This document shows, one piece after another, positions 7,231-14,682 of a stretch of DNA of 18,316 bases. The first letter of the stretch is position 1; every line of letters begins with the position of its first letter. The stretch is from Syntrophorhabdus sp. PtaB.Bin184 (GTDB taxonomy: Bacteria; Desulfobacterota; Syntrophorhabdia; Syntrophorhabdales; Syntrophorhabdaceae), in the NCBI GenBank assembly GCA_002067555.1, contig MVQQ01000229.1, forward strand, positions 1 through 18,316. The letters run 5' to 3'. The translations under genes were made by a program, and so were the position numbers. The notes beneath the pieces were generated by a model, which saw only the letters and a program-made list of their open reading frames with translations, ran no database searches and was not told where the DNA came from.

Positions 7231-7431
7231 TCACCCTCCTCCCACGAAGGACACCAGTTCAACCCGGTCACCCTCAGAAAGGACGGTCAGAGACCACCGG
7301 TCGCTCTTCACGACTCCATCATTGAGGACAAGGATCACCCTGCCGGGGTCCGCCTTGCCGGAATGGACAAGCCTGTGGAGGTCCATGCCTTCCGTGGTCT
7401 CCACCGCCTTGCCGTTGACTGTTATCTTCAT
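7231..7431 (-). CDS. thiS: Sulfur carrier protein ThiS
   Basis: A 66-residue ubiquitin-like carrier: beta start MKITVNGKAVE, central VILVLNDGVV and the C-terminal tail SFVGGG. The terminal Gly-Gly is adenylated by ThiF and converted to a thiocarboxylate that donates sulfur to ThiG. Here the tail is three glycines, still ending in the needed GG. Its start overlaps the thiE stop by 4 bases (ATGA at 7428-7431 on the minus strand) and its stop is 1 base from the thiG start, so translation is tightly coupled. No thiF is present in this window; a ThiF or MoeB-like activating enzyme must be encoded elsewhere. Confidence 0.93.
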   Translation of the reverse strand: MKITVNGKAVETTEGMDLHRLVHSGKADPGRVILVLNDGVVKSDRWSLTVLSEGDRVELVSFVGGG

Positions 7432-8018
7432 TTCACCGTCTTCTTTATTCTCTTCAATAATTCCACGGCATCCGACGAGGCCCTGACGACACCTATCGTC
7501 TTTGCCCCGGCGGCCAGCACACCGTCGATGTTGGAAAGATCGATGCCGCCGATGGCGACGGCGGGAATGTCGAGATGCTCCGCCGCCTCCCTCACATAGC
7601 CAAGCCCCACCGGGGCCCTCCCGGGCTTCGTGGGAGTGGCGTAGACCGGCCCTGTCGATATGTAATCGGCACCGTCCCTGATCGCCTGCTTTCCCTGCTC
7701 CAGATTGTGCGTCGTCTTGCCCACGATCATCCCCTCACCGACTATGGCACGGGCTTCGAGCGTAGACATATCCTGGCCCACGTGGACCCCGTCTGCCCCG
7801 GCCTTCACAGCCAGGGCGGGGTCGTCGTTCAAGATAAAAACGAAAGGACGAACCCGCCTGTAATCGACAAGCTCGCGCGCCTTTTCAAGGATTGTGGCCT
7901 CGTCTCCCGTCTTGTCCCGAAGCTGGACGATCGCTGCGCCGTCATCGACGGCCCGCTTCAGCTCGGCAACGGACGAAGAAATAACATAAAGGTCGTTGGC
8001 AAAGGGTTTTTTTCTCAT
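7428..8018 (-). CDS. thiE: Thiamine-phosphate synthase ThiE
   Basis: Couples the thiazole phosphate and hydroxymethylpyrimidine pyrophosphate to thiamine phosphate. A 196-residue TIM barrel with the expected motifs: IVQLRDK (30-36), LNDDPALA (63-70), GADGVHVGQDM (74-84), ISTGPVYATPTKPG (120-133) binding the pyrophosphate, and VAIGGI (154-159). First gene of the operon thiE-thiS-thiG-thiH, 4-base overlap with thiS. The only sensible start is the ATG at 8018, since a stop lies seven codons upstream, yet no clear Shine-Dalgarno is visible. A TPP riboswitch would be expected in front of such an operon, but its conserved elements are not recognisable in 8019-8212. Genes for the pyrimidine branch (thiC, thiD) are not in the window. 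Confidence 0.93.
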   Translation of the reverse strand: MRKKPFANDLYVISSSVAELKRAVDDGAAIVQLRDKTGDEATILEKARELVDYRRVRPFVFILNDDPALAVKAGADGVHVGQDMSTLEARAIVGEGMIVGKTTHNLEQGKQAIRDGADYISTGPVYATPTKPGRAPVGLGYVREAAEHLDIPAVAIGGIDLSNIDGVLAAGAKTIGVVRASSDAVELLKRIKKTVK

Positions 8019-8212
8019 CGTCGCTGCTATTAAATTACATCAAAATCGATGACAAGTCCAAGGTTCTGTGCTGTCCCTTACACAATGCATGGGGACACAT
8101 GAAGACCACCCTTTGCAAGGGGGAACAAAAAGGGTAGAATAGAATATGGGGGTGGCCCGCGCGAGACGAGAGCAACCCGCCTTGACAAAGACCTCGATTA
8201 AAGGAGTAGGCC
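8019..8212. promoter_or_regulatory. Divergent intergenic region between thiE and nifU
   Basis: 194 bases separating two divergent operons, so it should hold both promoters. For nifU I see TTTGCA (8112-8117), 17-base spacer, TAGAAT (8135-8140), and AAAGGAG (8200-8206) before the ATG. A dyad CCCTT/AAGGG (8109-8113 and 8117-8121) overlaps that -35 box and could be an operator. A consensus TTGACA at 8182-8187 is too close to the start codon to serve as a -35 box. TGTCCC and GGGACA (near 8072 and 8092) form another short dyad. On the thiE side only a weak TTGTCA (8055-8050) with TTTAAT about 15 bases on is visible. No TPP riboswitch core is recognisable. Confidence 0.45.
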
Positions 8213-9049
8213 ATGTGGGAATACACAGACAAGGTCCGTGAGCATTTTCTGAATCCCAGGAACGCGGGCGAGATCGAGAACCCGGATGGTGTTGCCGAAG
8301 TGGGTTCCATAGCATGCGGCGACGCACTCAAGCTCACCTTCAAGCTCGATGAGAATAAACGCATTGCCGACGCGAAGTTCAAAACCTTCGGATGCGCGAG
8401 CGCCATCGCCTCCGCATCGGCCCTCACGGAGATGCTCAAGGGAAAGACCATAGAGGACGCAATGAAGATAACGAACCAGGATATCGCCGATTACCTGGGC
8501 GGACTTCCTCCGGAAAAAATGCACTGTTCCGTGCTCGGCCAGGAGGCCCTGGAGAAGGCCATCGAGAACTATCGCGGCGTGTCGTACAAAAGGCCGGAGG
8601 AAGAGATCGTGTGCGCCTGCTTCGGCGTCACCGACGGGGAGATCGAGCGGGCGATAAGGCAGAATCATCTGACGTCCGTCGAGGAAGTGACGTACTACAC
8701 GAAGGCAGGGGGCGGGTGCGAAAACTGCCATGAGAAGATCCAGGGCATACTTGACCGTATTCTCACGGCTCAAGGATCTGAAAAGGAACCGGTGGAAAAA
8801 CCACGGCTTTCCAATATCCAGAAGATCCGCATGATCGAGGAAACGATCGAACGCGAGATCCGACCTTCGCTCCAGCATGACGGCGGCGACATAGACCTCA
8901 TCGACGTCATCGGGAACAGAGTCCTTGTGGCAACGAGAGGGGCCTGCGCGACGTGCCAGGCGTCACAGATAACACTGAAGAGCTTTGTTGAATGGAAGCT
9001 GAAAGAGTTCGTCTCGCCCGACCTCGTTGTTGAGGAGGTGGCAAAATGA
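8213..9049 (+). CDS. nifU: Fe-S cluster scaffold NifU (three-domain)
   Basis: Scaffold for assembly of [2Fe-2S] and [4Fe-4S] clusters with sulfur from NifS. All three modules are present in 278 residues. The IscU-like domain (1-125) carries C35, C61 and C105. The central BFD-like ferredoxin domain (130-185) carries C134, C136, C169 and C172 (CxC...CxxC). The C-terminal Nfu domain (205-278) carries CATC (C245, C248). All nine expected cysteines are therefore intact. The start ATG has AAAGGAG upstream. It overlaps nifS by 4 bases (ATGA). No nitrogenase gene is nearby, so it probably serves general Fe-S assembly rather than nitrogen fixation only, as is common in anaerobes. Confidence 0.95.
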   Translation: MWEYTDKVREHFLNPRNAGEIENPDGVAEVGSIACGDALKLTFKLDENKRIADAKFKTFGCASAIASASALTEMLKGKTIEDAMKITNQDIADYLGGLPPEKMHCSVLGQEALEKAIENYRGVSYKRPEEEIVCACFGVTDGEIERAIRQNHLTSVEEVTYYTKAGGGCENCHEKIQGILDRILTAQGSEKEPVEKPRLSNIQKIRMIEETIEREIRPSLQHDGGDIDLIDVIGNRVLVATRGACATCQASQITLKSFVEWKLKEFVSPDLVVEEVAK

Positions 9050-10227
9050 AGACGGTCTACCTCGACAACAACGCAACGACGATGGTTTCCCGTGAGGTCC
9101 TTGATGAAATGCTCCCCTTCTTCCACGATCGGTACGGGAATCCCTCGAGCATGCACTCCTTCGGCGGCCAGGTAGCCCGCAAGCTCCTGGAGGCCCGCCA
9201 CAGGGTTGCCTCGCTCCTCGGGGCCGACCCGGAGGAGATCATCTTCACGAGTTGCGGCACGGAAAGCGACAACACGGCGGTCATGTCCTCCCTGCTCGTG
9301 AACCCGGGAAAGACCCACGTCGTCACGAGCAGGGTCGAACACCCGGCGATCAAGGTCCTCTGCGAGCATCTTGCCCAGAAAGGATACCGCGTGACCATGG
9401 TCGGAGTGGACAGCGCGGGAAGGCTCGACATGGAGGAATATGAGGCAAGCCTGACGCCGGACACGGCGGTTGCAAGCATCATGTGGGCCAATAATGAAAC
9501 GGGCGTGATCTTCCCCGTGGAGGAGGCGGCGCGACTGGCCCGCGCACGGGGGATCGCATTCCATACCGACGCGGTCCAGGCCGTGGGAAAGATACCCGTC
9601 AACATGAAAGACAATGTGATCGACATGCTCTCTCTTTCGGGTCATAAACTGCATGCGCCGAAAGGCATTGGTGTCCTGTACGTGCGGAAAGGGACAAAGT
9701 TCTCCCCCTTCCTCATCGGCGGCCACCAGGAAAAGGGGCGCCGGGGCGGCACGGAGAACGTCCCGGGGATCATCGGGCTCGGGAGAGCCTGCGAACTCGC
9801 TGCCGCCAGCATGGAAAAGGAGAACACTTACGTGAGGAACCTGCGCGACCGGCTGGAAAGCGAACTTCTCACCGCAATCCCGCAGAGCCGGGTAAACGGC
9901 GTCCAGGATGAGCGTCTTCCCAACACGACGAATATCAGCTTCGAGTTCGTCGAGGGCGAAAGTATCCTCCTGCTCATGGACCAGTTCGGCATATGTGCCT
10001 CCTCGGGCTCCGCCTGCACCTCCGGTTCGCTCCAGCCTTCCCATGTCCTGCGGGCCATGGGTGTTCCCTACACGATGGCCCACGGATCGATACGGTTCAG
10101 TCTCAGCGTCTATAACACTGAAGAAGACATAGACCTCGTCATAAAGGAACTGCCTCCGATAATCGAAAAACTCAGGGTCCTTTCACCCTACTGGACGACA
10201 CAGCAGGGCGCCTGCACAACGGTCTGA
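9046..10227 (+). CDS. nifS: Cysteine desulfurase NifS
   Basis: PLP enzyme that removes sulfur from L-cysteine as a persulfide and hands it to NifU, giving alanine. The 393 residues show YLDNNATT (5-12), SCGTESDN (69-76), the stacking histidine H99 in VEHPAIK, HTDAVQ (173-178), PLP lysine K201 in SLSGHKLHAPKG, RRGGTENV (232-239) and catalytic C324 in SSGSACTSGSLQPSHVL. The loop with SACTSG is of the NifS/IscS (class I) type rather than SufS. Ribosome binding site GAGGAGG precedes the ATG, which overlaps the nifU stop. The next gene, cysE, is 11 bases downstream and feeds cysteine synthesis, its substrate supply. Confidence 0.95.
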   Translation: MKTVYLDNNATTMVSREVLDEMLPFFHDRYGNPSSMHSFGGQVARKLLEARHRVASLLGADPEEIIFTSCGTESDNTAVMSSLLVNPGKTHVVTSRVEHPAIKVLCEHLAQKGYRVTMVGVDSAGRLDMEEYEASLTPDTAVASIMWANNETGVIFPVEEAARLARARGIAFHTDAVQAVGKIPVNMKDNVIDMLSLSGHKLHAPKGIGVLYVRKGTKFSPFLIGGHQEKGRRGGTENVPGIIGLGRACELAAASMEKENTYVRNLRDRLESELLTAIPQSRVNGVQDERLPNTTNISFEFVEGESILLLMDQFGICASSGSACTSGSLQPSHVLRAMGVPYTMAHGSIRFSLSVYNTEEDIDLVIKELPPIIEKLRVLSPYWTTQQGACTTV

Positions 10228-10238
10228 GGAAAAAAGAC

Positions 10239-11192
10239 ATGATGGAAGAAGAGAATGCAAAGAAGCACTGCAGGGAAGAGATAATCGCAACCCAGAAGCA
10301 TCGTTCACGGCTGCCTTTGCTCGTCGACAGGATAGTTGAGCAGTACGACAAAAAGGGGCGTCTCCATCACGTCGGCCCCGAGCCGATACCCTCACGACGG
10401 GCCATCATCGATATCATACGCAAGACGATTCCCATCCTTTTTCCAGGTTTCTTTGCCGAGAAACGGCTGGACGAGATCAACCACCGGTATTACCTGGGGG
10501 AGCAGGTGATGGAGCTTTTCGATGCGATCGCGATACAGATACAGCACGCGATACGCCACGATTGCATCCGGTTCAACCGGCCCTGCGTCCATTGCGAGGA
10601 CCTCAGCCAGGAGATAACCCTGGGATTCATCGAGAACATTCCCGAGCTGCAGAAAACGCTTTCGAAAGACGTTCGGGCCGCCTTTGAGGGCGACCCGGCA
10701 TCGCGACATTTTGACGAGATCATATTCTGCTATCCCGGTCTCTTCGCCGTGGCCGTCTATCGCGTCGCCCACTGGCTGCATACGAACAAGGTGCCCCTCA
10801 TCCCGCGGATCATGACGGAATACGCGCACAGCCTGACGGGCATCGACATACATCCCGGTGTCGTCATCGGTGAGAGTTTTTTCATGGACCACGGCACGGG
10901 CATCGTCATCGGGGAAACAACCACCATCGGCGACAGGGTGCGTCTCTACCAGGGAGTCACCCTCGGCGCGCTTTCCCTCAGCAAGGATGAATGCCCTCTT
11001 CTCAGGGACACGAAGCGCCACCCCACAATAGAGGATGACGTCATCATTTACGCCAACGCCACCATCCTCGGAGGGCAAACGGTCATAGGCGCCCGCTCGA
11101 CCATCGGCGGGAACGTATGGCTCACCGAATCCATTCCACCCGACACGTCGGTCTTCCTCAAGAAACCGGAACTGGTGATGAAGAACAAATAA
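10239..11192 (+). CDS. cysE: Serine O-acetyltransferase (CysE/EpsC type)
   Basis: Transfers acetyl from acetyl-CoA to L-serine, making O-acetylserine, the first step of cysteine synthesis. At 317 residues it is the longer EpsC-like form: an extended helical N-terminus (1-165), then the left-handed beta-helix of hexapeptide repeats (about 200-305). Catalytic elements are DHGTG (217-221, H218) and KRHPTIEDDV (259-268, H261). The N-terminal half contains an RFNRPCVHCE segment (111-120) with two close cysteines of unknown use. Two starts are possible (ATG at 10239 or 10242), 11 bases after nifS, with GAGGA upstream. As third gene after nifU-nifS it links cysteine supply to desulfuration. Its TAA stop lies inside the left arm of the inverted repeat that follows. 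Confidence 0.92.
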   Translation: MMEEENAKKHCREEIIATQKHRSRLPLLVDRIVEQYDKKGRLHHVGPEPIPSRRAIIDIIRKTIPILFPGFFAEKRLDEINHRYYLGEQVMELFDAIAIQIQHAIRHDCIRFNRPCVHCEDLSQEITLGFIENIPELQKTLSKDVRAAFEGDPASRHFDEIIFCYPGLFAVAVYRVAHWLHTNKVPLIPRIMTEYAHSLTGIDIHPGVVIGESFFMDHGTGIVIGETTTIGDRVRLYQGVTLGALSLSKDECPLLRDTKRHPTIEDDVIIYANATILGGQTVIGARSTIGGNVWLTESIPPDTSVFLKKPELVMKNK

Positions 11193-11343
11193 AGACGGTC
11201 TCAGGTCTCACGTCCCAAGTTTCAGGTTAAAGACAAAGACGGATGGTTTCCGGTAGGACCGGAATCTTTACAATGAGAAGCCTTCTTGTGGTCTTCTGAC
11301 CTGAAACCTGAAACCTGCAACGTGAGACCTGAAACGGTCTTTA
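11190..11343. repeat. 154-bp inverted-repeat element between convergent cysE and larE
   Basis: The left arm (11190-11228) and the right arm read on the minus strand (11343-11305) agree at 34 of 39 positions. Both begin TAAAGAC and share TCAGGTCTCACGT and GTTTCAGGTT. The first TAA of each arm is the stop codon of the adjoining gene, cysE on the left and larE on the right. The right arm extends into ACCTGAAA repeated in tandem (from about 11299). In the centre is a perfect 7-bp hairpin, TTCCGGT (11248-11254), AGG, ACCGGAA (11258-11264). There is no open frame of note. It could be a bidirectional terminator, a MITE-like element, or a repeat of the REP/BIME kind. Confidence 0.75.
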
Positions 11344-12168
11344 TTCTTCCTCGTTCATGCTCCCCGTTCTGTAGCCGTGGAGGTCGAGGGCGATGTAGGT
11401 GAAGCCTGTGCGCATCAGCTCGGCAGCTATCTCGTCGCGGTACTCGAGGATGACGGGGAAATCCTTCTCATCGGTCTCGATGCGGGCCGTGCTGCCGTGA
11501 TGCCTGACCCGGACCCGTGATACCCCGAGGGATCTCACGAATGCCTCGGAACGTTCGATGTCTTCGAGCATTTTCCTCGTTATCGCCGTCCCGTAAGGAA
11601 TCCTCGAGGACAGGCAGGCCTCGGAAGGCTTGTCGCAGGTCGCGAGTCCCAGTGCCCGGGAAAGCTCCCGTATGTCGTTCTTTGTGAATCCTCCGTCGAG
11701 AAGAGGGCTCACGACATTGAATTCCAGACATGCCCTCCGTCCCGGGCGAAAATCCTTTTCGTCGTCCGCATTGGATCCCTCGAGGAGAAAGGAATACCCT
11801 TCCCGTCGAGCGATCTCCCGGACCACCTTGAATAGACAGGCCTTGCAGTGATAGCACCGGTCACGCCCGTTGGCCACAAAGCTTTCGTCCTCCATCTCCG
11901 TGGACTCAAAGAAGATCACGCGGGCCCCCAGGGCGGCGGCGCATTCCTTTGCCCCGTCACTCTCCGATCGCGCGTGTATGGGGGACACACCGGTCAGCGC
12001 CAGGACGTTCCCGCATCCCAGTTCATCGATGCTCACCTTCAGCAGCAACGTGCTGTCCACACCACCCGAGAAGGTGACGGCAACCCGTCCCATGGACCTG
12101 ATAGAATTCTTCAGGTCCTCGTATTTTCTCCTGAGTTCCTCTTGCACGTCCGCACACCGCTCTCCCAC
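11341..12168 (-). CDS. larE: LarE-family ATP-dependent sulfur transferase
   Basis: PP-loop ATP pyrophosphatase that inserts sulfur into the pyridinium dicarboxylate mononucleotide on the way to the nickel-pincer cofactor of lactate racemase and related enzymes. The 275 residues show the PP-loop SGGVDST (34-40), GRDRCYHCKACLF (101-113) and DKPSEACLSSRIPYG (179-193), the family signature. C185 matches the sacrificial cysteine of the classic enzyme; C105 and C108 add a CxxC, a pattern linked to LarE forms that hold a [4Fe-4S] cluster. The start is the GTG at 12168 with AAGGG upstream. It follows cysK by 39 bases. LarB, LarC and LarA are not nearby, so the target cofactor here is inferred, not shown. 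Confidence 0.88.
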   Translation of the reverse strand: MGERCADVQEELRRKYEDLKNSIRSMGRVAVTFSGGVDSTLLLKVSIDELGCGNVLALTGVSPIHARSESDGAKECAAALGARVIFFESTEMEDESFVANGRDRCYHCKACLFKVVREIARREGYSFLLEGSNADDEKDFRPGRRACLEFNVVSPLLDGGFTKNDIRELSRALGLATCDKPSEACLSSRIPYGTAITRKMLEDIERSEAFVRSLGVSRVRVRHHGSTARIETDEKDFPVILEYRDEIAAELMRTGFTYIALDLHGYRTGSMNEEE

Positions 12169-12207
12169 ATCCGCCCTTCAGACAGGTGTGTCTGCAGCAT
12201 CTGCCGG

Positions 12208-13173
12208 TCAGGGACCGCCGGAGAGTCCCTCGAAAAGTTCGGTAGAAAGATACCGCTCTCCCGAATCAGGCAGAATAACAACGATGGTCTTCCCGGCATT
12301 CGCAGGCTCCCTGGCCAGTTTGACCGCAACGTGCGCCGCGGCACCACAGGATATCCCGCTCAGGATCCCCTCCTCACGCGCCAGGCGTCTCGCCATCTCC
12401 ATCGCCTCATCGTTGCTGACAGTCTCGATGCGGTCGACAAGGGAAAGGTCGAGCACCTTCGGAACAAAGCCGGCACCTATCCCCTGGATCTTGTGCGGGC
12501 CCGGCTTCACCTGTTCGCCGGCCCTTGTCTGGGTGAGGACAGGGGAATGGATCGGCTCCACGGCGACGGAGATCATCTTCTTTCCCTTCGTGAGCTTGAA
12601 GTACCTGCTTATCCCTGTGATCGTACCACCCGTGCCGACTCCGGAAACGAGGATGTCCATCCTCCCGTCCGTATCGTTCCAGAGCTCAACGGCCGTCGTC
12701 GCCTCATGTATGGCGGGATTCGCCGGATTCTCGAACTGCTGGGGAAGGAAATACCGTGAAACGTCGCCGGCTGCGATCTCCTCCGCCCTGGCAATGGCCC
12801 CCTTCATGCCGCTCGCCCCTTCCGTGAGGATGATACGTGCCCCGAGGGCCTTGAGCACCTTGCGTCTTTCCACGGACATCGTCTCCGGCATGGTAAGGGT
12901 CAGACCATATCCGCGGGCGGCGGCCACAAAGGCAAGGGCTATGCCCGTGTTGCCCGACGTGGGCTCGATCATCTCCATTCCCGGCTTGAGCCTTCCCGTC
13001 TTCTCGGCGTCCCAGACCATCGCGGCACCGACCCGGCACTTCACCGAGTAGGCCGGGTTGCGCCCCTCCACCTTCGCAAGCACCGTGGCCTTCGCGCCCG
13101 CCGTCACCCTGTTCAGCCTGACGAGAGGCGTTCTGCCTATTGAGAGCGAGTTGTCCTCGAATATCGCTGCCAT
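12208..13173 (-). CDS. cysK: Cysteine synthase A (O-acetylserine sulfhydrylase)
   Basis: Condenses O-acetylserine (from CysE) with sulfide to give cysteine. The 321 residues carry PLP lysine K45 in NPAYSVKCRVG, the substrate loop TSGNTG (72-77), the phosphate loop GVGTGGT (178-184), SGISCGAA (272-279) and PDSGERYLST (302-311), whose serine contacts the PLP ring nitrogen. The KCR wording and overall sequence are CysK-like rather than cystathionine beta-synthase-like. The start has AAGGAGG eight bases upstream. It is transcribed in the same direction as the radical SAM gene (66-base gap with two small hairpins) and larE (39-base gap), so the three may share a transcript. Confidence 0.95.
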   Translation of the reverse strand: MAAIFEDNSLSIGRTPLVRLNRVTAGAKATVLAKVEGRNPAYSVKCRVGAAMVWDAEKTGRLKPGMEMIEPTSGNTGIALAFVAAARGYGLTLTMPETMSVERRKVLKALGARIILTEGASGMKGAIARAEEIAAGDVSRYFLPQQFENPANPAIHEATTAVELWNDTDGRMDILVSGVGTGGTITGISRYFKLTKGKKMISVAVEPIHSPVLTQTRAGEQVKPGPHKIQGIGAGFVPKVLDLSLVDRIETVSNDEAMEMARRLAREEGILSGISCGAAAHVAVKLAREPANAGKTIVVILPDSGERYLSTELFEGLSGGP

Positions 13174-13201
13174 GGGCGGCCTCCTTCTTGTCTCCCCGGT
13201 C

Positions 13202-13238
13202 CCGATCAGGGATCGGCGATCCTGCCCGTGACCCGGGC
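13202..13238 (-). other. Two adjacent small hairpins in the cysK leader
   Basis: CCGATC (13202-13207) pairs with GATCGG (13211-13216), and GCCCG (13224-13228) pairs with CGGGC (13234-13238). They fill most of the 66-base gap between the radical SAM stop (13240) and the cysK ribosome binding site. No T-run follows on the minus strand, so a classical terminator is unlikely; RNA processing, stabilisation or attenuation are possibilities. Confidence 0.35.
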
Positions 13239-13239
13239 A

Positions 13240-14682
13240 TCAGCAATGTATGCGCGATCTGGCTACTATCCGGTCCACAGGGCGCGTGACATAGTACTCG
13301 ATAAGGCGTTCGTTGAAATCCCTCTCGACATGCTTCCCGAGGCATTCCCCCCGCATGAAGGGGATGAAGGGGCAGCTCCATCCGGTCAGATCCGCGTGTT
13401 CCTGATCCATTCTCTCCATCACGCGGTCGTAGAGGTCGGCGGTCCAGTGTTCGTAGCTTTCGCATTGGCCTTCCCCAAGCTTCTCCCAGAAATCGTCCCC
13501 GAAGGTGCCGAAGGTAAGCTCCGTTCCGGCAAAACGCTGACAGGGATGGATGGCTCCATCGGCACAGAAAACGATCTGTCTCATTCCGGCAGGACAGGTG
13601 AAGTGGGCTCCCGTTATCATTTGCACAACAGCGAACTTCCACTCCCCGTCGAACTCGATCCCGTGCTTCTCCGTCGCCCGGTCCATCCTTTTTATGGCCT
13701 CGAATCTCTCCTCTTCCGACAGCTCCAGCTTCCTCTCTTCCGGTGATTGACCGCAGAATATGTTGGCGGTGATATTCCTGATGCCGATCGCGGCCATTTC
13801 ATCGACAAACCTTTCGATATTGGAGAAATTGATCCTGCTGAGGGTCGTCAGGACATCACATTTCACGCCGGTGGCGATGATCCGTTCCAGGTTGCCGACA
13901 ACCCTGTCGAAGGTCCCTTTTCCGGAACGGTCCAGCCTTCGCTGATCGTTGTCCTCCCTTACACCGTCAAGGCTCACTTTGAAACTCAGCCGGGATCTGT
14001 TCCTCACTATCCAGTCGTATATGTTCCGCTTGATGCTGAAGGCGTTCGTGAATATCTTGAACGTGGTGTCGACCCCGTATTCCTCCGACATGGCACCGGC
14101 CTGGTCGTGGACCCGACTCACCGTCTCGAAATTCAGGAGAGGCTCGTACCCGAGAAAGGATATGAGCAACGCGGGAATCCCCCTTTTTCTCAGGTAAGGG
14201 AAAAGACCAGCAAGGACCCGGCCGGCAAACCCGGCGGTCATGTTGCCGCTCTTGAAATCGTAAAAGCTGTGATAACAACCCTTGCAGGCCAGGTTGCATG
14301 TGGCCGAAACGAGAAAGGTCACCCTGGATATCCTGGCAACTTCGTTCCTGCGCCGTGCCGTGGCAACGTACTCCGCGAACATGTCCCGCTCACTTCTGTC
14401 CCCCTCCACCAGGAAATGTTTGTCGTAGAGTTCCTTAATCAGGACCGCGGGGTCACGCCGGTACGTTCCCGACATTCCCGTCACTGCTTTTCCCGCCCGA
14501 ACCGGTCTTTCGAAGAGTTGAAGGACGCTGACGATCTCGGGCCCGTACGACGTGAGGTTGCCATGGAGCTTACTGTACACCCTCACGTCGTTATCGTTCA
14601 GTTGCCTCACTACCAGAAACGGCGACTTCTTCAACACAATGTCGGGCGGCATTTCCGTTTCGCCCACCTGTATCTCTCCCAT
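13240..14682 (-). CDS. Radical SAM/SPASM-domain protein, peptide-maturase-like
   Basis: 480 residues from the ATG at 14682. An N-terminal PqqD/RRE-like region (about 11-95) begins DIVLKKSPFLVVRQLND, as in enzymes that modify ribosomal peptides. The radical SAM core has CNLACKGCYHSF (C129, C133, C136), a GYEPL variant of the usual GGEP motif (178-182) and KVSLDG (235-240). The C-terminal SPASM-like region has C363, C373, C381, C407, C437 and C447, enough for auxiliary [4Fe-4S] clusters, and the last residue is C480. Substrate is unknown; no precursor peptide gene is evident nearby. Start choice is open: ATG 14682 has GAAAGG upstream, ATG 14652 (470 aa) is also possible, and 68 extra codons back to 14886 look non-coding. 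Anaerobic sulfatase-maturase-like activity is an alternative, but no sulfatase is near. Confidence 0.78.
   Translation of the reverse strand: MGEIQVGETEMPPDIVLKKSPFLVVRQLNDNDVRVYSKLHGNLTSYGPEIVSVLQLFERPVRAGKAVTGMSGTYRRDPAVLIKELYDKHFLVEGDRSERDMFAEYVATARRRNEVARISRVTFLVSATCNLACKGCYHSFYDFKSGNMTAGFAGRVLAGLFPYLRKRGIPALLISFLGYEPLLNFETVSRVHDQAGAMSEEYGVDTTFKIFTNAFSIKRNIYDWIVRNRSRLSFKVSLDGVREDNDQRRLDRSGKGTFDRVVGNLERIIATGVKCDVLTTLSRINFSNIERFVDEMAAIGIRNITANIFCGQSPEERKLELSEEERFEAIKRMDRATEKHGIEFDGEWKFAVVQMITGAHFTCPAGMRQIVFCADGAIHPCQRFAGTELTFGTFGDDFWEKLGEGQCESYEHWTADLYDRVMERMDQEHADLTGWSCPFIPFMRGECLGKHVERDFNERLIEYYVTRPVDRIVARSRIHC

Noticed and set aside
8019..8212. TPP riboswitch in front of thiE
   Set aside because: Searched by eye for the CTGAGA and the long conserved pyrophosphate-sensor core on the minus strand; neither is present. 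A covariance search would be decisive.
8770..10083. A 437-codon open frame on the minus strand
   Set aside because: Antisense to nifU and nifS, both with complete catalytic motifs; the translation is a shadow typical of GC-rich DNA.
11870..13051. A 393-codon open frame on the plus strand
   Set aside because: Antisense to larE and cysK; low-complexity Ser/Ala-rich translation without domain signals.
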